In this document: positions 25,870 to 32,965 of the stretch, piece after piece
How positions within the stretch are numbered: position 1 is the first letter of the stretch
Layout: each line of letters begins with the position of its first letter
Origin: MVRV01 sp964646755
Lineage (GTDB): Bacteria; Desulfobacterota; Syntrophia; Syntrophales; Smithellaceae
DNA: 64,000 bases
Reading direction: 5' to 3'
NCBI GenBank assembly: GCA_964646755.1
Contig: CAZYIE010000003.1
Location: 1 to 64,000, forward strand
Position numbers and translations under genes: made by a program
Notes under the pieces: model-generated
The model's input: only the letters and a program-made list of their open reading frames with translations
Told to the model about the DNA's origin: nothing
Databases searched by the model: none

Positions 25870-26467
25870 CGGCTCGGATGGATTGACCTTCCACTATCCG
25901 CACGATGTCCCCGCAGTTGCCAAGCTCTAGAATTACATTCTCATCATCCAGTATACTAAAGTCGCCAACCAGCGCGAATCGAAACTCCTTCTGGTCGCTA
26001 AATCGAAGGTTCTTTTGGAATACGCCCTGTGCCCAATGGTATTCCCTATAACTGCCCTCATCTTTATCGTATGTGACTGGGCCTAACTGAAGCAAATGTA
26101 TTTTCGGCTTTAAACGATTAGCAGCATCACGGATGCGCCTAGCAAGATCGAGTGTATCGGTGATCTGAAGAATGGTATCCCTATCCTTCCATTTTCCCCT
26201 GATCAAAGTGAGGTCTGTCTCCATCGTACTACACCACACAAAGATTGGATTTGTGTAGTCGACAGTGCATCTGACTCCCTGCCGCATAGTAATACTTGTA
26301 CACTCCAATGGATCACCCCGCTGTGAATCTTCAGCTGCTCGGAATATCTTTATGTTTGTAAAGTAGATCCTACCTGAATGCAGAAGATCCTCGGCCCAAG
26401 TACGCGGGTACGCCTTGTATATGCCTGGCAAGACAAATTCAATCCCTTCTTGAAGTAGTGTGTTCAT
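25862..26467 (-). CDS. Uncharacterised protein, possible gene-cassette product
   Basis: A 201-residue soluble protein, no signal peptide. The N-terminal segment (YPRTWAEDLLHSGRIYFTN, then RAAEDSQRGDPLECTS) resembles uncharacterised DUF2971-like proteins, which typically begin with a short LYKY/IYFTN region followed by a D-x-x-R-G-D-x-x-E loop; the similarity is weak. No catalytic motif can be assigned. Its stop codon lies inside the attC-like palindrome at 25789-25869, so it may have arrived as a cassette. Only a modest ribosome site precedes it. Confidence 0.6.
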   Translation of the reverse strand: MNTLLQEGIEFVLPGIYKAYPRTWAEDLLHSGRIYFTNIKIFRAAEDSQRGDPLECTSITMRQGVRCTVDYTNPIFVWCSTMETDLTLIRGKWKDRDTILQITDTLDLARRIRDAANRLKPKIHLLQLGPVTYDKDEGSYREYHWAQGVFQKNLRFSDQKEFRFALVGDFSILDDENVILELGNCGDIVRIVEGQSIRAGN

Positions 26468-26555
26468 GGGATGTTCTCTTTCTATGTTGCCATCCTTTTA
26501 CAGCGAGATTCGATGGGCCTCATCTTCTCCTCCTATCAGTCCAATGTATTAAGGG

Positions 26556-26580
26556 AATTAAGGGGACAGTTTACCTAATT
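26556..26580. repeat. REP-like short palindromic element
   Basis: AATTAAGG-GGACAGTTTA-CCTAATT is an imperfect inverted repeat of a type I associate with REP/RAYT-related elements carrying GGGGACAGT cores. Single copy seen in this window. Confidence 0.35.
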
Positions 26581-26656
26581 CAACAATGATATGCTGGCCC
26601 CCGAACTTTCGTGTATGGAATCGTGGGTCTTATATTATAATGTCTCTGCAATAATT

Positions 26657-28366
26657 TCAGTACCCCAGACTTCTGGCATTATTTAGAGCCATGTCTCTCT
26701 CTTTTCCTGAATAGCCTGCTCTCACATATGTATCGTAGGCCATCCTGTAATGCCTCCCTGCCCTGTCCCGTTGACCCTGTTTTTCGTATAGCAAAGCCAT
26801 GTTATACATGAGAATGGCATAATCGGCTGTATTCTGCAATCCCAGTCTGTCTTGAATGGATTGGACGTTTAGATAGTATTCCAAGGCACGGTCAAGCTGA
26901 CCCTTGATTTGGTAAACACTGCCGATGTTATTCATGAGCCTGGCATAACTGGTGGTATTCTGTAACCCGAGACTGTCATAAATGGATTGGGAGTTCAGGT
27001 GGTATTCCAGCTCACGGTCAATCTGACCTTTTTCCCCGTATACAGCGCCGATGTTCATCATGAGCCTGGCATGACCTGCGGTATTCTGAAGCCCCAGACT
27101 GTCTTCAATAATTTTTCCTTTCAGTAAGTATTCCAGCGCACGGTCAAGCTGACCCATCTTTCCGTAAACACTGCCGATGTTCATCATGAGACTGGCATAA
27201 CTGGTGGTATTCTGTAAGCCGAGACTGTCATAAATGAATTGGAAGTTAAGATAGTATTCCAGGGCACGGTCAAACTGGCCCTTGTATGCATAAACATTGC
27301 CGATGTTCATCATGAGATTGGCATAACCGGCGGTATTCTTTAACCCGAGACTGTCATTAATAATTTTGTCTTTCAGGTAGTATTCTAGCGCACGGTCAAG
27401 CTGACCCTTGTCTGTATAAACATTGCCGATGTTCATCATGAGACTGGCATAACCGGCGGTATTCTGAAGTCCCAGCTTGTCCCTTATGGATTGCGAGTTC
27501 AGGTAGTATTCCAGCGCACGGTCAAGCTGACCCTTGTTTGCATAAACAACGCCTATGTTATTCATCAGCCTAGCATAACCGGAGGATTTGGTTTCATTGC
27601 GTCCATTAGAAATTCTCTCTGCTTTTTCAAGATAACTGAGGGCTTCTTTGAAGAGGTTTAGTGTATTGCCCGTAAGCCAGCCTGCTTCCATCAAGGCATC
27701 GGTATAGTTTGGGTCAATATCAAGAGCCTTCCTGAAATTGGTAAGTGCTTCTTGGGGAACGGTATCTTTAACCTCTAAGCCTTTTGCATACCATTCATAG
27801 GCGCTTAATTTGGGCTTGGGTTTCTCTTCTATTGTCTTTTTGTCTTGTTTGGTAAGAGTTACTGGTTTAACGTCGGCTATGGTGATATTTTTTGTATTCC
27901 CCATTAAGGCAAACACCACTTTATCCTGCAAATCAAAAATGCCATTGAGAGTGCCATCTATTTTGGTGGAGTTTTCTACCTTGCCCGTTTCTACATTGAC
28001 AAGTCTTGCATGTACCCTGATGCGGGAACCTGATACAAGATAGCTTCCCGTGAAGATAATGTTAGCGCCTGTGAGCTTGCCAAGTTTAATCATCTTGTCT
28101 TCTTCTGCAAGACCGGAGAAGATGAACTTCATCTCTTCGAGTATCTTCTTCCTGTCTTGATTGGAGACAACACTGATATTTGAAATGCTCGTGAGATCGG
28201 ATATGACGGTATCTGTCATGCCTGCCGATACCCAGGAGTATTGCTTATCTCCTGTGTTAACAAAGGGGTGCACCAGTATGTTCATCTGTTTTGCTGAGCA
28301 GGGAGTGGATAAAAAAGTTAAAAGAAATAAGGAAACTAAGCCGCCATAGAAAAATCTCTTTTTCAT
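26657..28366 (-). CDS. Exported CsgG/FlgO-like and TPR-repeat protein
   Basis: A signal peptide ending near residue 25 (STPCSAK; the Cys could make it a lipoprotein) is followed by a CsgG/LpoB-like domain (about 28-155) with LGKLTGANIIFTGSYLVSG and VHARLVNVETGKV. A first TPR (190-255) leads to six nearly identical 42-residue tetratricopeptide units (264-515) of the form MMNIGNVYxxKGQLDRALEYY, then a seventh degenerate unit and a short end. Such proteins are periplasmic or outer-membrane-associated scaffolds. Partner unknown. It lies between the two copies of the 39-bp repeat. Confidence 0.8.
   Translation of the reverse strand: MKKRFFYGGLVSLFLLTFLSTPCSAKQMNILVHPFVNTGDKQYSWVSAGMTDTVISDLTSISNISVVSNQDRKKILEEMKFIFSGLAEEDKMIKLGKLTGANIIFTGSYLVSGSRIRVHARLVNVETGKVENSTKIDGTLNGIFDLQDKVVFALMGNTKNITIADVKPVTLTKQDKKTIEEKPKPKLSAYEWYAKGLEVKDTVPQEALTNFRKALDIDPNYTDALMEAGWLTGNTLNLFKEALSYLEKAERISNGRNETKSSGYARLMNNIGVVYANKGQLDRALEYYLNSQSIRDKLGLQNTAGYASLMMNIGNVYTDKGQLDRALEYYLKDKIINDSLGLKNTAGYANLMMNIGNVYAYKGQFDRALEYYLNFQFIYDSLGLQNTTSYASLMMNIGSVYGKMGQLDRALEYLLKGKIIEDSLGLQNTAGHARLMMNIGAVYGEKGQIDRELEYHLNSQSIYDSLGLQNTTSYARLMNNIGSVYQIKGQLDRALEYYLNVQSIQDRLGLQNTADYAILMYNMALLYEKQGQRDRAGRHYRMAYDTYVRAGYSGKERDMALNNARSLGY
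26822..27577 (-). repeat. Six tandem 126-bp coding repeats (TPR units)
   Basis: Six 42-codon units in frame within the TPR gene, each carrying LDRALEY and DSLGLQNT-like segments. High similarity between units shows recent duplication, and unit number may vary between strains. Confidence 0.85.
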
Positions 28367-28525
28367 TTCATCACCTTTGGGACGCTCGATTTTTTTGTAT
28401 TTTCACTCACATAAAAGAATAATTCAAGGGTTATTTCTCATCACCGATGCTCATAATGTACTATCGTCGGCAATTGAACAGGAAATTACGGTTTTGATAT
28501 GGTGATGCTCGCAATAGGAAAATCT

Positions 28526-28564
28526 ACAAAGCTTCAGTAGTGGAAATTCATATAAACTGAGTAT
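28526..28564 (+). repeat. 39-bp direct repeat, copy 2
   Basis: It begins ACAAAGCTTCAGTAGTGG and ends TTCATATAAACTGAGTAT, in the same orientation as copy 1 (25734-25772). It lies 15 bp beyond the 3' end of the gene at 28579-29289. Confidence 0.8.
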
Positions 28565-28578
28565 TAGATTAAAACAGA

Positions 28579-29289
28579 TCAATGCCATTCATCAACCGCT
28601 GGCGTAGAAGGTCTGTTGCACTGGCTTTTGGGGCGTTTAGGATCTAATTCTACTGATATTCTTTCAAGAAAGACATCGGGAGAACTTGAGACACTAACAA
28701 TATCGAACAACCATTGGCCACATTTATCCCATTGGGAATGATCACACTTTTCATTGCGGTATTCTTTGAATCGGCAATAAATGAACCGAAGCATATCTTC
28801 GAATGTTACTTGAGGGACGTCTGGATACTTACGCCTGAGTTCCTTGTTGATGACCTTTCCAGCACAAAACAATGTCATAGCGAATCTCTCATCAGTATAT
28901 ACTCCACGGCCATACAAGGCCCGGGCGACTTCGTCTATGCGCTCACTCGGAAAAGGACCTGCTGCTCTTATCGCTCGTTCCATGTTGGATCGGGAGGGGT
29001 CAGTCCATGGTCCATTAAGGTTACAAGCACCAAGCTTGACCTCAGCCAAAATGACTTTCGTATGATAGCCGCTGGATGTAAAGATCCTATCATCAATCAT
29101 CGGGTTCAAAAGCAGCTCCGAACGGTAAGGAAAACGCACTGCCATGATGTCGACTTCTGTTTTCTGACGCCTTCCTTCATCTGGGTGAATTACAAAATTG
29201 GTGATCATAAAGCAACCATTTAGTCTGAAATACCAATAGGCAAGTTTCTCTGGCGATATTCTAAGACTGCTTATCATGTTTTCACCCAA
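28579..29289 (-). CDS. Uncharacterised protein with PD-(D/E)XK nuclease-like motif
   Basis: A 236-residue soluble protein. After an N-terminal helix (LAYWYFRLNGCFMITNFV) comes KTEVDIMAVRFPYRSE and, about 35 residues later, VILAEVKLG. The E-x-D ... E-V-K order and spacing on two predicted strands match the core of PD-(D/E)XK nuclease folds. The remainder (helical, with WLFDIVS late) is not recognised. Such small nuclease-fold proteins are common in islands with defence or mobile functions. A second in-frame Met (residue 5) is an alternative start. The neighbouring TPR gene is downstream in the same direction after a 210-bp gap. Confidence 0.6.
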   Translation of the reverse strand: MGENMISSLRISPEKLAYWYFRLNGCFMITNFVIHPDEGRRQKTEVDIMAVRFPYRSELLLNPMIDDRIFTSSGYHTKVILAEVKLGACNLNGPWTDPSRSNMERAIRAAGPFPSERIDEVARALYGRGVYTDERFAMTLFCAGKVINKELRRKYPDVPQVTFEDMLRFIYCRFKEYRNEKCDHSQWDKCGQWLFDIVSVSSSPDVFLERISVELDPKRPKSQCNRPSTPAVDEWH

Positions 29290-29409
29290 TAGGTTCTTAT
29301 ATTCTTGTGCAACGAAATACCAAACAAGTATCTATGTCAAGCGGAATGAATTAAACTATTCTGATTTATTTTTAAGGTGTTAGCAGAACATTTAATAAAC
29401 CCAACTTTA

Positions 29410-29545
29410 TAGGCTGTTCAAAAATGTTTAGATGCAAGGCGCGCAAAACCGAGGGAGTGAGACGTATTTTTTTATACGTCGCAACGACGGAGGGTGCAGC
29501 GCAACGCCGCAGATGAGCGTTTTGTAAAGCCTTCGGCTTTTTCCG
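29410..29545. repeat. Dispersed intergenic repeat (deltaproteobacterial type)
   Basis: It starts AGGCTGTTCAAAAATGTTTA, continues with GATGCAAGGCGCGCAAAACC, contains the perfect stem GACGTAT/ATACGTC (29461-29480), and runs to GAGCGTTTTGTAAAGCC. From memory, sequences of this kind recur between genes in deltaproteobacterial genomes. No ORF. The region 29290-29610 holds nothing else apart from the terminator below. Confidence 0.6.
29526..29542. terminator. Small intrinsic terminator
   Basis: AAAGCC-TTC-GGCTTT followed by TT on the plus strand, with a TTTACAAAAC tract on the other side. It lies at the end of the dispersed repeat and about 70 bp beyond the minus-strand transporter gene. Confidence 0.55.
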
Positions 29546-29610
29546 TCAAGGAAGTTGTTTAAATATCATTGCGCCTCCCTAGCGGGAATGCGCTCCCGGT
29601 CAACAGCCTA

Positions 29611-30870
29611 CTAGAAAAAGGCCGATACCACCATTGTCACCGACAGCCCGTTGAGAATAATAACCGTCAACCAGGAGATAATGTTCATAATCCTGCCATT
29701 AACATAATCTCCCATGATGCGTTGATCGTTAATCAAAAGCAGCATGAAAATTAAAATAAAGGGCAACAGGAGTCCATTAATAACCTGAGAATAATACATA
29801 ATGGCAATCAGGGGCACATTGGGCAGCAGAATAATTCCCGCTCCCAGAAAAATCATAAAAGAATAAAGTCCGTAGAATTGCGGTGCTTCCACAAACTTAG
29901 TATTAAGGCTCGATTCCCAGCCAAATGCTTCACATATCGTATAAGCTGTCGAAAGCGGCAGTATTGACGCCGCAAAAAGCGAAGCATTCAGCAAGCCGAA
30001 AGCAAACAGCCAGGAACAGTAAACTCCGGCAAGAGGAGCCAACGCCAATGCTGCATCCTTTGCCGTATCAATTTTAAGGCCGTTTTGAAAAAGCGTAACC
30101 GCACAAAGCATCACAATAAAAAACGCCACCACATTGACTGTTATCGAACCAAAAATAACATCCATCCGGGCATATTTATAACTTTCTGATTTCAGTCCTT
30201 TATCCACTATCGATGACTGTAAATAAAACTGCATCCACGGAGCAATGGTTGTTCCAATAATAGCGATAGACATGGTCAGCATTCCGGTGTCAAACTTCAG
30301 AGTTGGGGTGAATGTGGCCATCCCGATTTCCGGCCAATTCGGTTGCACCAAAAATCCGGAAATTATATAGGAAAGATAAAAGATACAGGCAAGTAAAAAC
30401 GCCTTTTCCACTGATTTATAATTTCCCTTTACCACCAGCCACCACACAAAAAAAGCGCCAACAGGCACGGAAATATATTTGCTGACACCGAAAATTTCCA
30501 TACTCGCGGCAATGCCGGCAAACTCCGAGACCGTATTGCCCATGTTGGAAAGAAAAAGAATTATCATGAGATAAAAGGTAATCTTTGCGCCAAAGCGCTC
30601 CCGAATCAGATCCGAAAGACCTTTGCCGGAAACGACACCCATCCGGGCGCTCATTTCCTGAATGATGATTAAGGCAACGGTTACTGGAATCAGTATCCAG
30701 AGCAGTTTTAATCCATACTGAGCACCAGCCAGAGAATAAGTCGTGATACCTCCGGCGTCATTATCAACCATGGAAGTAATGATTCCGGGACCAATGAACG
30801 CAAAAAAAATCCCCAGTTTCCAGAGGCCTGTTTGCAGCATTTTCTTCCAAAACTGTTTGATATTTTCCAT
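29611..30870 (-). CDS. NRAMP-related (SLC11-type) transporter, probable magnesium subgroup
   Basis: An 11-helix transporter of 419 residues with the NRAMP fold. The first unwound helix reads MVDNDAGGITTYS (around residues 34-46) instead of the usual DPGN, and the sixth helix reads GTTIAPWMQF (206-215) in place of the canonical M-P-H motif that supplies the transition-metal-selective Met. Loss of that Met is the hallmark of the NRMT subgroup reported to carry Mg2+. The gene is coupled to an upstream MgtE-like Mg2+ sensor (TAATG overlap), which supports magnesium. Mn2+ or Fe2+ transport is less likely. Confidence 0.75.
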   Translation of the reverse strand: MENIKQFWKKMLQTGLWKLGIFFAFIGPGIITSMVDNDAGGITTYSLAGAQYGLKLLWILIPVTVALIIIQEMSARMGVVSGKGLSDLIRERFGAKITFYLMIILFLSNMGNTVSEFAGIAASMEIFGVSKYISVPVGAFFVWWLVVKGNYKSVEKAFLLACIFYLSYIISGFLVQPNWPEIGMATFTPTLKFDTGMLTMSIAIIGTTIAPWMQFYLQSSIVDKGLKSESYKYARMDVIFGSITVNVVAFFIVMLCAVTLFQNGLKIDTAKDAALALAPLAGVYCSWLFAFGLLNASLFAASILPLSTAYTICEAFGWESSLNTKFVEAPQFYGLYSFMIFLGAGIILLPNVPLIAIMYYSQVINGLLLPFILIFMLLLINDQRIMGDYVNGRIMNIISWLTVIILNGLSVTMVVSAFF

Positions 30871-32132
30871 TATTTTCCTAAATGCGGAGCCACCACATCT
30901 AAAAGATTTTTAAAAATTATTGTTCCCTGCATCCGGTCATTTTCATCAACTACAGGTATCGCGGTCAAGGCATACTTGGCAAAATGTTCAGCAATCGTAT
31001 CATCTTTGTCATCAAGCTTTAGTGAAATAATCCGCTCATCCATGATTTCTTCCAGCCTTGTTCCGGATTCAGCCAAAATCAAATCACGCAGCGTTATAAC
31101 TCCCAGCAAGCGTTCCTCATCGTCTGTTATATAAACATAATAAACCATATCTACATCTTCGGCTTCTTTGCGCAGTACGTTCATCGCCTCACCGACCGTA
31201 ATCTGCGGACGGAAGCTCAAATAAGATGTAGTCATCATACCACCGGCTTCTCTTTCCGGGTGCGCTAAGAGCTCTTTGACATCCTCGGCAATGTCTTGTT
31301 CCATTTCATTTAAAATACCTTCTGCTTTAGCTCTGGGCAAATCACCCAACAAGTCGGCAGCCTCAGAAAGTGACATTTCTTCTATAATATCGGACGCATC
31401 CTCCGAATTAAGATTATTAATCAAGCTTACCTGAATTTTGGGATCTGTTTCTTCGAGCGCCTCTGCCGCTGTTTCCACGTCGAGAGACTGGAAAACTGCA
31501 TTGCGCTGCTTGATATCCAGATCTTCAAGAATATCTGCCAGATCAGCGGGGTGGATTTGGTTGAGTTTGTTCTGAGCTATACTCAATCGCAAACGATCAG
31601 GCGAAAGTAGCGGTTGCACGAGTTTCCAGGAAATAAGCTGATCGGACAACTGATAATCGAAAAGCCCCAGTGATAAAACATCCATCGCTTTATCCAGACC
31701 AATCCTGCGGCTCAAACCGCGAAATCCGACATCAACATGAACCAGATGCAATCTGTTTTTTGTTTTCAGGAACTGGAGGTCATTTACTCGCCGGACTTTT
31801 GCCCCATCGGTATCAACAATCTGTTTATCTAATAGATCATCCCGTAATAATAGCTCGTTTACCTGCAAATTCAAATCAGCCAGTTCACTCGCTGAGTTTA
31901 CAGCCACAATTATATCGTCATCTAAACCGACAACATTTTTCCAGGGCAGGAAGAGCGGCTTTTTTTTCTGGGCGGAACTGAGTGTCAAACCGGTGACTAA
32001 AGGATAAGGCTCGACAAATTCAGCAGTGATGTCATAAACACGGCCTATTACCTTACCTGTTTCCTCTATGATTTTCTTCCCCAGCATCTCACTTAAAAAC
32101 AAAAATACCTGAGGTTCGCGGTTTACCGCCAT
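30870..32132 (-). CDS. MgtE-like soluble magnesium sensor (PRC barrels, MgtE_N, CBS pair) without channel
   Basis: A 420-residue cytosolic protein. The first 160 residues hold two PRC-barrel-like parts (GKKIIEETGKVIGRVYDI and LDKQIVDTDGAKVRRVNDL). The MgtE_N superhelix (about 165-285) includes HPADLADILEDLD and MSLSEAADLLGDL, followed by two CBS domains (VYITDDEERLLGVITLRDL and IPVVDENDRMQGTI). MgtE channels normally continue into five membrane helices; here there are none. Start chosen at 32132, behind ggaggt; 32147 is an alternative. It probably gates or regulates the NRAMP-type transporter translated from its stop codon. Confidence 0.82.
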   Translation of the reverse strand: MAVNREPQVFLFLSEMLGKKIIEETGKVIGRVYDITAEFVEPYPLVTGLTLSSAQKKKPLFLPWKNVVGLDDDIIVAVNSASELADLNLQVNELLLRDDLLDKQIVDTDGAKVRRVNDLQFLKTKNRLHLVHVDVGFRGLSRRIGLDKAMDVLSLGLFDYQLSDQLISWKLVQPLLSPDRLRLSIAQNKLNQIHPADLADILEDLDIKQRNAVFQSLDVETAAEALEETDPKIQVSLINNLNSEDASDIIEEMSLSEAADLLGDLPRAKAEGILNEMEQDIAEDVKELLAHPEREAGGMMTTSYLSFRPQITVGEAMNVLRKEAEDVDMVYYVYITDDEERLLGVITLRDLILAESGTRLEEIMDERIISLKLDDKDDTIAEHFAKYALTAIPVVDENDRMQGTIIFKNLLDVVAPHLGK

Positions 32133-32218
32133 ATTTATGACCTCCATTGTTCGGCCTATATCATCATTTATTTTTAAACAAAAGTTTTTTTGACTTATTC
32201 ACCTTTTAACTTTTTACC

Positions 32219-32247
32219 TTGACACCAAAGTTGCTTCATTGTATGAA
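32219..32247 (+). promoter_or_regulatory. Promoter of the pyr operon
   Basis: TTGACA, 17-nt spacer, TATGAA: a near-consensus sigma-70 promoter. Expected start near 32254, about 20 nt before the PyrR-type loop. Confidence 0.75.
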
Positions 32248-32273
32248 AGCCTCGAATTTACACCTTTTAAATT

Positions 32274-32287
32274 AATCCGGCGAGATT
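32274..32287 (+). promoter_or_regulatory. PyrR-binding loop (anti-antiterminator)
   Basis: AATCCGGCGAGATT fits the PyrR-site consensus ARUCCNGNGAGGYU at 13 of 14 positions, forming AATC/GATT around the hexaloop CGGCGA. UMP-bound PyrR would stabilise it and favour the downstream terminator. Confidence 0.65.
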
Positions 32288-32303
32288 GAAAAAGGAACTG
32301 ATA

Positions 32304-32381
32304 ATGAAAAAACTTCTCAAAGCATATAAGCCTTTCTCCGTGATGGGGGAAAGGCTTTTTTTGTGCCCATTATCCTTTTGA
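32304..32381 (+). CDS. Possible 25-residue leader peptide overlapping the pyr terminator
   Basis: ATG with aaagga 8 nt upstream, then 25 codons (MKKLLKAYKPFSV...) that run through the whole terminator stem and T-run and stop 17 nt before pyrR. A translating ribosome would cover the stem. This layout resembles the leader peptide of the enterobacterial pyrBI operon, where coupling of translation and slow UTP incorporation relieves termination. It could be chance in an AT-rich leader. Confidence 0.4.
   Translation: MKKLLKAYKPFSVMGERLFLCPLSF
32328..32362 (+). terminator. pyr operon attenuator terminator
   Basis: Stem AAGCCTTTCTCC with GGGGAAAGGCTT (one mismatch) is followed by a run of seven T, in the leader between the PyrR-type loop and pyrR. 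Confidence 0.85.
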
Positions 32382-32398
32382 GACTGGGGAAACTATTT

Positions 32399-32947
32399 AT
32401 GGCGGAAAACAAAAACATTAAAGTAGTTATGGACAAAGAAGTTATCGACCGATCACTGACCAGGATTGCTTACGAAATTCTGGAAAAGAATAAGGGGATA
32501 AGCAATCTTGTTTTAGTCGGCATTCGTACCGGCGGTGTTTATCTCGCAGAAAGACTGAAGAAGAAAATCTCCAGTATTGAAGGAGAAGAAATCCCGCTGG
32601 GTGTTTTGGATATCACACTCTACCGTGATGACATTTCCATATCCAAAAAGAAACCGAGTCTGGGAAAAACAAAAATTCTTTTTTCTCTTGATGACAAAAA
32701 AGTTGTTCTTGTTGACGACGTTCTTTTTACCGGCCGGACCATCCGGGCCGCAATGGATGCATTAATCGATTTCGGCCGCCCTAAAATGATTCAACTGGCT
32801 GTTTTAATTGATCGCGGCCACCGTGAGCTTCCTATTAGAGCTGATTTTGTCGGAAAGAATCTACCCTCTTCCCTCTGGGAAGCCGTCACTGTTAATCTGG
32901 TGGAAAAAAACGGTTTGGATGAAGTTATTATCGAAGAGGGAACTTAA
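32399..32947 (+). CDS. pyrR: PyrR bifunctional pyr operon regulator / uracil phosphoribosyltransferase
   Basis: Binds the pyr leader RNA when UMP is high and also has weak UPRTase activity. 182 residues from the ATG at 32399 (gggga 8 nt upstream), preferred over a GTG at 32363 inside the terminator region. The PRPP loop VVLVDDVLFTGRTIRAAMDA and the early GIRTGGVYLA segment are typical; RGHRELPIRADFVGKN is the PyrR-specific part. First gene of pyrR-pyrB-pyrC-recO. Confidence 0.95.
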   Translation: MAENKNIKVVMDKEVIDRSLTRIAYEILEKNKGISNLVLVGIRTGGVYLAERLKKKISSIEGEEIPLGVLDITLYRDDISISKKKPSLGKTKILFSLDDKKVVLVDDVLFTGRTIRAAMDALIDFGRPKMIQLAVLIDRGHRELPIRADFVGKNLPSSLWEAVTVNLVEKNGLDEVIIEEGT

Positions 32948-32965
32948 ATTTAGTACTTTTAAGGT

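Noticed and set aside
26822..27577. Possible CRISPR or satellite array because of regular 126-bp repeats
   Set aside because: The repeats are in frame and encode TPR units with no spacers.
32133..32218. M-box magnesium riboswitch upstream of the MgtE-like/NRAMP genes
   Set aside because: The gap is too short and no conserved M-box segments are visible; it mainly overlaps the divergent pyr promoter region.
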